DNA from: Brackiella oedipodis DSM 13743
Lineage (GTDB): Bacteria; Pseudomonadota; Gammaproteobacteria; Burkholderiales; Burkholderiaceae_B
DNA length: 64,000 bases
Assembly: GCF_000621025.1 (NCBI RefSeq)
Contig: NZ_KK211206.1
Location: forward strand, 1-64,000
Direction of reading: 5' to 3'
Every line of letters starts with the position of its first letter. Within the stretch, counting starts at the first letter, position 1. This document shows positions 29,203-36,828 of this stretch, in pieces. Below the pieces are notes generated by a model that saw nothing but the letters and a program-made list of their open reading frames with translations, ran no database searches and was not told the origin of the DNA. The translations under genes and the position numbers were made by a program.

Positions 29203-31082
29203 GATGTAGACCTCGTGTGCAAGCGCTCAAATAAACTCATCAGCCCCTTCGGTCGAACAAACACCAATAGCAGAATTAATGCCCCTAATAAGGCTTTCCA
29301 ATGCTCGGTGGCACTGGTCACATAATCATGTAAAGCCGTGTACACAGCGGCCCCTAACCATGGACCGATAAGGGATTGCATGCCGCCGAGTAACACCATA
29401 ATCAGGCCATCCACTGAGCGTGCGACGTCTAATTCCTCGGGTGAAACACTGCCTTTACTGTAGACAAAAAGAGCGCCGGCTAAACCCGCAAATAATCCTG
29501 CTAAAGCAAAACACAACCACTGAGTTTGTTTGACGCCAATGCCCAGCGCTTGGCTGCGTAAATCTGAATCTCGAGTGGCACGAATGGCCGCGCCCAAAGA
29601 ACTAAAGTTCAGCCAGCGAATCAATAAAATTGCCAGGGTGACAATAAATAAGACTAAATAATAAAAATAAGTAGCGTCACCGAATACGCCATCGGGCCAT
29701 ACGCCAATCAGGCCATTTGAACCGCCAGTAAAGCCGTCCCACTGGAAAATGGTGGACCATATCAATTCGGCAAATGCCAGCGTTAACATGGCCATATAAA
29801 TACCTGTCAGGCGAACACTAAACCAACCAAGAATAATGGCGGCGACAAACGCTCCTAAGGGGCCCAGTAGCAGTCCTAACCACATCGGAACCTCTAGGTT
29901 AAGGGCACAAATAGCGGCGGTATAAGCACCTAGGCCAAAGTAGGCCGCATGGCCAAAGGATATTAATCCTGCCGTGCCTATGATAAGGTGTAAACTGCTG
30001 GCAAATAGGATAGCGATTAAAATATCGATCGCCAAAATCATGACATAAGGATAAGTATCGGCGAGTAGGGGCAGACAACACAAAATAAGCAAACAGAGCA
30101 GTCCTAAACACTTAACGAAAAGCGGGGCAGGATAGAGTGGTTTATTCAGTCTAAGCTCTGGATTAGGGTGCTGATTTTTTTTGCCTAAAAGTCCCCATGG
30201 CCGCAAAATCAAGACCAACGCCATGGCTAGAAATTGTACGATTAGCGTCAGTTGACTAAATTCGATGGTGATACCAAAAATAGTTTGTGTCCCTAACCAG
30301 AGGCAGATGGCTTTGAGTTCACCGAGAATCAAGGCGGCCAAAAAAGCACCGGGAATGGAGCTCATACCGCCAATAATCACGACGGCAAAGGCTTCGCCGA
30401 TTAAGCTTAGATCCAAGGCTAAGTTGGCGGGTTCTCGTGGTAATTGGATGGCACCCCCTAAACCCGCCAAAAAAGCCCCCAGAAAAAACACCTCGGTAAA
30501 CAGTCGCTTCTGATTGACCCCTAAGGCGGCTAACATTTCTCGGTCTTGCGTAGCCGCGCGAATTAACAAGCCAAAGCGGGTGAACTTCAGTAAGCACCAG
30601 AGCAGTAGCAGTAAAAACGGCCCCAAGACAATGAGAAATAAATCGTAGCTAGGAAATTGGCTCGTCAAGAGTGACACAGAACCGCTTAAACCTGGTGCTT
30701 GTGGACCGAGTAAGTCTTCGGGTCCCCAATAAGCCAGTACCGCATCGCTAATCATGAGTAAGATAGCAAAAGTCGCCAGGAGCTGAAAAATTTCTGGGGC
30801 TTGATAGATACGACGTAGTATTAAGATTTCTAAAAGAGCGCCTAGACAAGCGACTAAGAAGGCCGCCGCCAATATACTTAGCCAATACGTCCAAACACTT
30901 AGAGACCATGCATGCGTGAGGCTATAAGCTATATATAAACCCAGCATGCAAAAGGAGCCGTGAGCGAAATTGACAATACGACTTACCCCAAAAATCAGTG
31001 ACAAGCCCACGGCCATAATAAACAAAGAAGATGCATTAGTTAGACCATTGAGTAATTGAATGGCCAAACCGTATAAATCCAT
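29199..31082 (-). CDS. livHM: Fused LivH-LivM permease of a branched-chain amino acid type ABC transporter
   Basis: Both membrane subunits are joined in one 627-residue chain. Residues 1 to about 295 are LivH-like (AVGLSLIFGVSRIVNFAHGS and the cytoplasmic loop ATQDREMLAALGVNQ); residues about 325-625 are LivM-like (LIIGTAGLISFGHAAYFGLG and the loop RATRDSDLRSQALGIGVKQT). A short charged linker (KKNQHPNPELRLNK) joins them. In E. coli these are separate genes, so this is a fusion, though fused forms exist in other proteobacteria. There is no stop or frameshift at the joint. The gene starts 8 bases after livK ends. Confidence 0.92.
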   Translation of the reverse strand: MDLYGLAIQLLNGLTNASSLFIMAVGLSLIFGVSRIVNFAHGSFCMLGLYIAYSLTHAWSLSVWTYWLSILAAAFLVACLGALLEILILRRIYQAPEIFQLLATFAILLMISDAVLAYWGPEDLLGPQAPGLSGSVSLLTSQFPSYDLFLIVLGPFLLLLLWCLLKFTRFGLLIRAATQDREMLAALGVNQKRLFTEVFFLGAFLAGLGGAIQLPREPANLALDLSLIGEAFAVVIIGGMSSIPGAFLAALILGELKAICLWLGTQTIFGITIEFSQLTLIVQFLAMALVLILRPWGLLGKKNQHPNPELRLNKPLYPAPLFVKCLGLLCLLILCCLPLLADTYPYVMILAIDILIAILFASSLHLIIGTAGLISFGHAAYFGLGAYTAAICALNLEVPMWLGLLLGPLGAFVAAIILGWFSVRLTGIYMAMLTLAFAELIWSTIFQWDGFTGGSNGLIGVWPDGVFGDATYFYYLVLFIVTLAILLIRWLNFSSLGAAIRATRDSDLRSQALGIGVKQTQWLCFALAGLFAGLAGALFVYSKGSVSPEELDVARSVDGLIMVLLGGMQSLIGPWLGAAVYTALHDYVTSATEHWKALLGALILLLVFVRPKGLMSLFERLHTRSTS

Positions 31083-31090
31083 GATGATGC

Positions 31091-32287
31091 CTAGTCGTTA
31101 GGACGTAGTTTTTGAATTAATTCATCGTTGGGTTGTACGGCAGCGCCGTCAATATACTTGATATCTGTCATGACCCCTTTACCATCTTTGAGATCTAGCT
31201 TGCCGACATAGGCGCCCATGGTGGATTGATGATCAATCTCACGATAGTGGATAGGACCGAGTGGCGATGTAAATTCTAGGTCATTGAAAGCCGTGATGAG
31301 TTTTTCGGGATCAGAGGAGCCCGCTTTTTGCAGACCTGCGGCTAAGGATTGAATCATCATATAGCCAACAATAGAGCCTAAGCGTGGATAATCATGGAAT
31401 TTGTCCTGATAGGCGTGTAAAAACGCCTGATGCTCAGGCGTATTGATGGCATACCAAGGATACCCCGTGACAAACCAACCTTTAGGAGTGTCGGCGCCTA
31501 AGGTATCGAGATATTCAGGTTCACCAGTTAACACACTCACCGTAGGTAAATTCTCAAACAGATGGCGAGTATTACCAGCTCGCACAAATTTAGTTAAATC
31601 GGTACTAAATAAGACATTAAACATGGCATCTGGTTTAGCATCTAAAACGGCTTGAACTGTGTTGCCGGCATCAATCTTATTAAAAGGGACCGCAATTTCT
31701 GTAAATTCGACATCGGGCTGTTTTTCTTTGAGTAATTGCTTGAACGTTTTGATCGCAGATTGCCCGTATTCATAGTTGGGATAAACCAATACCCAGCGCT
31801 TTTTGTGGTATTTGAGTGCCTCGGGTAACAGCATGGCAACTTTCATATAAGTGGAGTCACGCAGCCTAAAGGTATAACGGTTCCCTTTCTCCCAAGTCAT
31901 TTTGTCGCTGAGCGGCTCTCCAGCTAAATAAAACACTTTTTTGTGTTTGGCAAAGTCAGCGAGCGCCAAGGCAATATTTGATAAAAAGCTACCTGCGAGC
32001 ACATCGACCTTGTCTTTACTTAGCAATTGTTGGGCTTCACGCACCGCCGTGCCTTGATTACCGCCATCATCACGAATAAGCAGTTCGAGCTGTTTGCCGT
32101 CAATGCCACCTTGTTGATTGATTTGTTCAATCGCCAAGTCCATGCCCTTTTTGTAGGGTTCCAAGAAAGAGGGAATGGCTTTATAACTATTGATTTCACC
32201 AATTTTGATGGTATCGGCCAGGGCTAAGGAACTACCAAGAAAATATGCACAGGCACCAAGTGTAAGGCTGAGTTTTTTGAGATTCAT
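31091..32287 (-). CDS. livK: Periplasmic substrate-binding protein, LivK/leucine-binding type
   Basis: The receptor that hands the solute to the permease. The 398-residue precursor has a signal peptide (1-24, cleaved after ALA in SSLALADTIKIGEI) and a type I periplasmic-binding fold with LLIRDDGGNQGTAVREAQQL and VLAGSFLSNIALALADFAK. It belongs to the Peripla_BP_6 group, which includes binders of leucine, amides, urea, aromatic acids and other small compounds, so the substrate is open. It is the first gene of the operon livK-livHM-livG-livF. No regulator is adjacent. A short palindrome GTATTAATAC lies at 32364-32373, upstream of the start. Confidence 0.9.
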   Translation of the reverse strand: MNLKKLSLTLGACAYFLGSSLALADTIKIGEINSYKAIPSFLEPYKKGMDLAIEQINQQGGIDGKQLELLIRDDGGNQGTAVREAQQLLSKDKVDVLAGSFLSNIALALADFAKHKKVFYLAGEPLSDKMTWEKGNRYTFRLRDSTYMKVAMLLPEALKYHKKRWVLVYPNYEYGQSAIKTFKQLLKEKQPDVEFTEIAVPFNKIDAGNTVQAVLDAKPDAMFNVLFSTDLTKFVRAGNTRHLFENLPTVSVLTGEPEYLDTLGADTPKGWFVTGYPWYAINTPEHQAFLHAYQDKFHDYPRLGSIVGYMMIQSLAAGLQKAGSSDPEKLITAFNDLEFTSPLGPIHYREIDHQSTMGAYVGKLDLKDGKGVMTDIKYIDGAAVQPNDELIQKLRPND

Positions 32288-32651
32288 AATGCGTGTCCAA
32301 AAATATATTGTTATATCTTTAACACGTTATTACATGATTCACTATTTGAAAAAGCACATACTAGTATTAATACCTAGATATAAACCCCTGTGATCCAATA
32401 CGTTGGCTGAATTTAAGTGAGGCTAGCGATAAACACGAAATAACTAAGATAAGAGAAATCGTATTTATCCTGGCGGGCGATCTCAAGGATGAAAAATTTA
32501 AAAAAAGGGAGGCAATCAAGCAGAAAAATTGGCGGTAAAGCGTTTATGTTAAAACGTTTAAAACGCAAGAAGATAGAAAAGCGTTAGAAAAAGAGAAGAG
32601 AGAAGCCAGAAAAGGAAAAGTAGAGGAGACTGGAAGTCGATAAAGAAAAAT
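32288..32651. other. Spacer between livK and tRNA-Met with a long purine-rich tract
   Basis: It should hold the liv promoter, which I could not fix. From 32567 to 32650 the plus strand is nearly all A and G; on the minus strand, which is the RNA strand downstream of tRNA-Met, it is C/T-rich and G-poor. I see no hairpin terminator for the tRNA here. Confidence 0.5.
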
Positions 32652-32728
32652 TGGTGGCTCTTCCCCGACTCGAACGGGGGACCTGCGGATTATGATTCCG
32701 TCGCTCTAACCGACTGAGCTAAAGAGCC
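32652..32728 (-). tRNA. Elongator tRNA-Met (anticodon CAT)
   Basis: A 77-base cloverleaf on the minus strand with acceptor stem GGCTCTT / AAGAGCC, encoded CCA, T arm with TTCGAGT loop and anticodon loop AATCATAATC centred on CAT. It has a normal paired first base, so it is not the initiator. A CAT anticodon could also mean the lysidine-modified tRNA-Ile, but the T4-A69 pair resembles tRNA-Met rather than the C4-G69 pair read by TilS. Confidence 0.9.
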
Positions 32729-33179
32729 ACTAATTGAAGCACTTACTGTGTACTATTATGTGTGTACTATGTTATGGGTAATTTATGAATGACTATCTAT
32801 ATAAGCCATGTAATTAATGACCATATATCATTCTATGTCATAAACCCATGATCTATTCAGACATAAGCTGACTAGACAAACGCATAACGGTAATACACAT
32901 CATGCAGTAAGTATTAAATTATATATTTGATTGCATAATAATGCAAGTATTCCGACTGCTTTTTTTTGGAAAATTTACAATTTTTTGTCGTGTTTTTTCT
33001 CCTGTCGTCACTTTCAGACAGTTCATCAGCGATTATAAAGGATGGCGCGACCTTAATGAACGGCGATTCTGTGACCTCAGATCAGACTAAAGCAAGCTTG
33101 CTGAGGGCGAGTATTTATAGCGACTAAGCATCCTTAGTTATAATGAAAGCACTTTACAAATCTTTATTTTGGAGGGGTA
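32729..33179. other. Spacer upstream of tenA
   Basis: About 450 AT-rich bases. TATAAT at 33139-33144 is a possible -10 for tenA without a good -35. AGCAAGCTTGCT at 33091-33102 is a 12-bp perfect palindrome nested between CCTCAG and CTGAGG. No thiamine pyrophosphate riboswitch signature was found. Confidence 0.5.
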
Positions 33180-33851
33180 ATGTCGTTTACAAAAGAATTA
33201 TGGCAGGCGAATCTGCCTTTATTTGAGGCCACGGTGCAACATCCTTTTAATCAAGCATTAGCGCAGGGCACGCTGAAGTTATCCGCATTCAAACATTATG
33301 TGATTCAAGATGCTCATTATTTGCTCGCTTATGCTCGGGCGTTGGCGATTACGGGCGCCAAGGCCGATTTACCCGAAGATGTGATCCAATTTACAAACGC
33401 GGCTCAAGAAGCCATTGTGGTTGAACGCAGTTTACACGATGGCTTTATGCAGGATTTTGGAATTACTAAGCAATCCTTTACAGAAACGCCGCTGACTCAA
33501 GCTTGCGATCATTACACCTTATTTTTACAAGCATGCGCTTGGAGCCAACCCTATGCGGTCACGCTCGCGGCAATTTTGCCGTGCTTTTGGATTTATGCCG
33601 AGGTGGGTAACGCGATCTTGGCGCAAAGCGTCAAGGATAATCCTTACCAAAAATGGATTGATACGTATGCAGGTGAGGAGTTTCAAGAGGCTGTCCGCAA
33701 AGTCTTGGCAACGATTGACAGAGTGGCCGAGCAAGCGGACGATTTAACTCGCCAAAAAATGCATCAAGCTTATAAGCGTGCCGCTGAACTTGAATGGTTG
33801 TTTTGGGATTCCGCTTACCATGAACGGACTTGGCCTGACATGACTAAATAA
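33180..33851 (+). CDS. tenA: Aminopyrimidine aminohydrolase / thiaminase II TenA
   Basis: TenA hydrolyses aminopyrimidine breakdown products of thiamine so the pyrimidine can be salvaged for thiamine synthesis. The 223-residue all-helical protein has the catalytic cysteine in LPCFWIYAEVG (Cys135) and the conserved glutamate in ELEWLFWDSAYHERTWP (Glu205), the same numbers as in Bacillus subtilis TenA. ATG 33180 follows a very strong Shine-Dalgarno GGAGGGG. It stands alone, with no other thi gene beside it and no riboswitch upstream, so regulation by thiamine is not evident here. Confidence 0.93.
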   Translation: MSFTKELWQANLPLFEATVQHPFNQALAQGTLKLSAFKHYVIQDAHYLLAYARALAITGAKADLPEDVIQFTNAAQEAIVVERSLHDGFMQDFGITKQSFTETPLTQACDHYTLFLQACAWSQPYAVTLAAILPCFWIYAEVGNAILAQSVKDNPYQKWIDTYAGEEFQEAVRKVLATIDRVAEQADDLTRQKMHQAYKRAAELEWLFWDSAYHERTWPDMTK

Positions 33852-33879
33852 ACCCGCCAAGTCGGGAGAGATGCACAAA

Positions 33880-33908
33880 AAAAGCGAGCACGATTAAGGC
33901 TCGCTTTT
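33880..33908. terminator. Bidirectional terminator between tenA and dut
   Basis: AAAAGCGAGC pairs with GCTCGCTTTT, flanked by an A run to the left, so it has a T run on the minus strand (for dut) and a shorter one on the plus strand (for tenA). Confidence 0.85.
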
Positions 33909-33929
33909 GGCGTTAGATATTGTTCTTTT

Positions 33930-34376
33930 TTAGTGTTTTCCCGTGCTACCAAAACCTCCTTCACCGCGGGCACTGGCGGGAAATTCTTCAACAATATTAA
34001 ATTGCGCTTGCACAACAGGCACAATCACCATTTGTGCAATACGTTCCATGGCTTCAATTCTATAGGGCTCGCGGCTGCGATTCCAAACCGAAACCATGAG
34101 TTGACCCTGGTAATCGGAATCGATGAGACCGACCAGATTCCCAAGCACAATACCATGTTTATGTCCTAGGCCTGAGCGCGGCAAAATCATGGCAGCATAA
34201 TTTGCATCTGCCAGGTGGATGGCAATACCCGTTGGCATGAGATAGCTCTGATTAGGCTCAAGGGTAATAGCCTCTTCAAGGCAGGCTCTAAGGTCTAAAC
34301 CCGCAGCGCCTGCTGAGCCATAACTTGGCATAAATTCTTGAATGCGAGGGTCTAAAATTTTTAAGTCGACTTGCAT
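33930..34376 (-). CDS. dut: Deoxyuridine 5'-triphosphate nucleotidohydrolase (dUTPase)
   Basis: Dut cleaves dUTP to dUMP and pyrophosphate, keeping uracil out of DNA and feeding dTMP synthesis. The 148-residue homotrimeric enzyme shows all motifs: [11 protein letters not shown] (I), [15 protein letters not shown] (II/III with [13 protein letters not shown]), [11 protein letters not shown] (IV) and [12 protein letters not shown] (V). The frame is open far upstream across dedA, but ATG 34376, with AAGGA 7 bases before it, gives the normal N-terminus MQVDLKILD. It is the last gene of the leftward ribF-to-dut cluster. Confidence 0.96.
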   Translation of the reverse strand: MQVDLKILDPRIQEFMPSYGSAGAAGLDLRACLEEAITLEPNQSYLMPTGIAIHLADANYAAMILPRSGLGHKHGIVLGNLVGLIDSDYQGQLMVSVWNRSREPYRIEAMERIAQMVIVPVVQAQFNIVEEFPASARGEGGFGSTGKH

Positions 34377-34411
34377 GAGAGATCCTTTTTTGGAAAAACT
34401 AAAAGCAGCGC

Positions 34412-35071
34412 TTAGTGATGATGATGATGATGATGGCGATGGTGTTGTTGTTTTTTGCGGCGTGCACGCCAATACAGTGCAATACTTAAAATAACGACAA
34501 TCAGCAAAATAATGAGGGCAATAGCGACGGCTAGTTCTGTGCCGCTGAGATGGGTAATCTTTTCTGTGATACGACCGCCAAAGTAACCGATCGCTAACCA
34601 CAGGGGTAACCACAGGCAAGCCGAGGCTATGGTCGCCATCATAAAGGGGAATTTGGCAAATTCGAAAATCCCCGCAATGGCTGGCATAAAACCGCGGAAA
34701 GGTCCCATAAAACGGCCTGCAAAAATCGCCCAGATTCCGTATTTTTCGAATAACAAACGGCATCGCAACACTAGATTATGATGCTTTTTGAGATAGGGAT
34801 TTTTGAGTAGACGGGGTCCATAACGAAGCCCCAACATATATGAGACCGCATCGCCTAAGATGGCCCCGATCACGCCACAAATCACTAAAGACCAGGGATC
34901 TAATACGCCGGTGGCAATGAGTGCCCCTGAGGCCGTTAACAAAACGGTGGCAGGCACGAATAAGCCAACAATGAACAGTGATTCGGCAAACGCCGCTACG
35001 CCCATGATGGGGCCGGCCCACATTTGCTGCTCTTGGATAAACTCCATGATCAGTTGGGTATAGTGACTCAC
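34412..35071 (-). CDS. DedA-family inner-membrane protein with polyhistidine tail
   Basis: DedA proteins are small polytopic membrane proteins implicated in lipid flipping (undecaprenyl phosphate or phospholipid) and in proton-motive-force balance. The 219-residue protein has the family motif [20 protein letters not shown] and [17 protein letters not shown], with about five hydrophobic segments. The C-terminus ends [14 protein letters not shown], encoded by a run of CAT/CAC codons. A natural polyhistidine end could bind Ni, Zn or Cu, but no metal role is shown. It starts 7 bases after coaBC and precedes dut by 35 bases. Confidence 0.9.
   Translation of the reverse strand: MSHYTQLIMEFIQEQQMWAGPIMGVAAFAESLFIVGLFVPATVLLTASGALIATGVLDPWSLVICGVIGAILGDAVSYMLGLRYGPRLLKNPYLKKHHNLVLRCRLLFEKYGIWAIFAGRFMGPFRGFMPAIAGIFEFAKFPFMMATIASACLWLPLWLAIGYFGGRITEKITHLSGTELAVAIALIILLIVVILSIALYWRARRKKQQHHRHHHHHHH
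34415..34435. repeat. GAT trinucleotide repeat coding the polyhistidine tail
   Basis: Six CAT codons plus one CAC on the minus strand form a short microsatellite at the very end of the dedA-family gene. Slippage in units of three would change tail length without breaking the frame. Confidence 0.8.
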
Positions 35072-35078
35072 GGTTGTC

Positions 35079-36290
35079 CTATTTTTCTTGAGTTCGACCA
35101 GGATAGTATTGCATGATCTTGTTGATCAATAATGGTGCAACCTCTTGCTTATCACCTTTGGCAAGGTGCTCGGCGCCAGCATCGCTATACAAAATCAGCT
35201 CGGTTTGATTTTGACCCAAGACTTTTTGGACCAAGTTACCCACTAATAAATCGATATTTTTGCGTTTGCGTTTGGCTTGCGCATACTCCGTTAAGCCTTC
35301 AGTTTCGGCCGCAAAGCCGACACACCAAGGGCCATGGTCGAGGCTGGCTACTTGCGCAAGAATATCAGGATTTTCGGCAAAATCGAGTTGCGGTAATTGA
35401 TTGACCACATGTTTTTTGATTTTTTGATCACTGGCGTTTTTGATGTACCAGTCGGCAACGGCAGCCACACTAATAAAGATATCGGCTTGAGGCGCTCGTT
35501 GCATGACGGCTGCATACATATCTCGAGCACTGGTCACCGCTGTAAAGTCCACGCCATAAGGTTGAGCTAGGGCTGTCGGGCCTGAGACTAATTGCACTTG
35601 GGCACCCGCCCGTTGTGCAGCTTGAGCGATCGCATAACCCGTTTTGCCTGACGATTTATTACTAATGACGCGAACCGGGTCAATGGCTTCTTCGGTGGGA
35701 CCAGCGGTTACCAGCACACGTAATCCTTGCATGATTTTAGGAGTAAAAAAGGCCAGACTCTCGGCGAGTAATTGAGCGGGTTCGAGCATACGACCACTAC
35801 CAATTTCGCCGCAAGCTTGGGAGCCATAACCAGGTCCCCAGAGGTGTACTCCATCGGCCTGCAACTGTTTGACATTGCGCTGTGTGGCGGCATTGGCCCA
35901 CATCTCTCGATTCATCGCCGGAGCAATGATGAGCGGGCAGTTACGGGCTAAACATAAGGTCGACAAAATATCGTCGGCTAAACCATGGGTGAGTTTAGCC
36001 ATAAAATCAGCACTGGCTGGTGCCACGATAATCGCATCAGCCTGACGACTTAAGTTAATATGCGCCATGCTATTTTGAAGCTGCGTATCGATAGTATCGG
36101 TAAACACAGGACGACCTGATAAAGCCTGAAACGTCGTAGGCGTCATGAACTGGCAGGCCGCGGGCGTCATAGCGACATGTACTGTCGCTCCCAAATCCTG
36201 CAAGCGTCGAAGAAACTCTGCACTTTTGTAGGCGGCGATACCTGCAGTAATGCCTAGGACGATCTGTTTGTTGGCTAGCGGTTTATGCAT
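35079..36290 (-). CDS. coaBC: Bifunctional phosphopantothenoylcysteine synthetase/decarboxylase CoaBC
   Basis: CoaBC joins cysteine to 4'-phosphopantothenate and decarboxylates the product to 4'-phosphopantetheine for coenzyme A. The 403-residue protein has the flavin-dependent CoaC half (1 to about 190; GITAGIAAYKSAEFLRRL, APAMNREMW, CGEIGSGRMLEP with the catalytic Cys) and the CoaB half (about 190-403; TAGPTEEAIDPVRVISNKSSG and GFAAETEGL). ATG 36290 is chosen because AAAGG lies 7-10 bases upstream; a GTG at 36299 is also in frame. It overlaps lspA by 8 bases. Confidence 0.95.
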   Translation of the reverse strand: MHKPLANKQIVLGITAGIAAYKSAEFLRRLQDLGATVHVAMTPAACQFMTPTTFQALSGRPVFTDTIDTQLQNSMAHINLSRQADAIIVAPASADFMAKLTHGLADDILSTLCLARNCPLIIAPAMNREMWANAATQRNVKQLQADGVHLWGPGYGSQACGEIGSGRMLEPAQLLAESLAFFTPKIMQGLRVLVTAGPTEEAIDPVRVISNKSSGKTGYAIAQAAQRAGAQVQLVSGPTALAQPYGVDFTAVTSARDMYAAVMQRAPQADIFISVAAVADWYIKNASDQKIKKHVVNQLPQLDFAENPDILAQVASLDHGPWCVGFAAETEGLTEYAQAKRKRKNIDLLVGNLVQKVLGQNQTELILYSDAGAEHLAKGDKQEVAPLLINKIMQYYPGRTQEK

Positions 36291-36828
36291 GAGAGCCACC
36301 TTTAAATGATTTAAAAACTTCTTGGATAATCAAGAGCGCAGCGCCCACAGTGATAAAACTATCCGCTAAATTAAAAGCAGGGAAATACCAATCGTTATAG
36401 TAGAACAACAAAAAATCGATGACATGTCCATACACAATGCGATCAATGACATTGCCTATAGCGCCAGCCATAATCAAGGTCATGGCAAAGCACATGAGCT
36501 TTTGCTGCTTATGACTGCGCAACATTTTCAGGATGATGAGGGTGGCACCGATGCCCAAAATCAAAAAGAACCAGCGTTGCCAACCCGCCGCAGACGACAA
36601 AAAACTAAACGCCGCGCCTTGGTTATAGACCAAAATAAAGTCGAAAAACGGCAATAGATTGAGGCGCTCTAAATACTCAAAAGAATGCTCAATCGTCATC
36701 TTGCTCAGTTGATCTGCTGCAATCAAGACCAGCGCCAGCAGGAGCCAACCCCAATAGGGCACAATACGGCGCTCAGTCGTGTTGGCTCGGGCGGGTGGTG
36801 CTACGTCTACCGAGGTCGCCTTAGACAT
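36283..36828 (-). CDS. lspA: Lipoprotein signal peptidase (signal peptidase II)
   Basis: LspA removes signal peptides from prolipoproteins, such as the NodT-like, BamB and small lipoproteins encoded in this window. The 181-residue inner-membrane aspartic protease has four hydrophobic helices and both catalytic aspartates, in GNVIDR (Asp129) and FNLADS (Asp156). The ATG at 36828 overlaps the ileS stop by 8 bases; a longer open frame upstream lies entirely inside ileS and is rejected. The order ribF-ileS-lspA is conserved in proteobacteria. Confidence 0.96.
   Translation of the reverse strand: MSKATSVDVAPPARANTTERRIVPYWGWLLLALVLIAADQLSKMTIEHSFEYLERLNLLPFFDFILVYNQGAAFSFLSSAAGWQRWFFLILGIGATLIILKMLRSHKQQKLMCFAMTLIMAGAIGNVIDRIVYGHVIDFLLFYYNDWYFPAFNLADSFITVGAALLIIQEVFKSFKGGSHA

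Noticed and set aside
32729-33179. TPP riboswitch upstream of tenA
   Set aside because: Neither the CTGAGA nor the ACCTGATCTGG-type conserved cores of the thiamine aptamer are present.
34412-34445. Polyhistidine codons as vector or affinity-tag contamination
   Set aside because: The run is interrupted by an Arg codon, is joined to a native DedA protein, and is flanked by normal chromosomal genes.
34377-34763. Upstream extension of dut
   Set aside because: The sequence is the dedA-family gene read in another frame; dut has a good ATG and Shine-Dalgarno at 34376.
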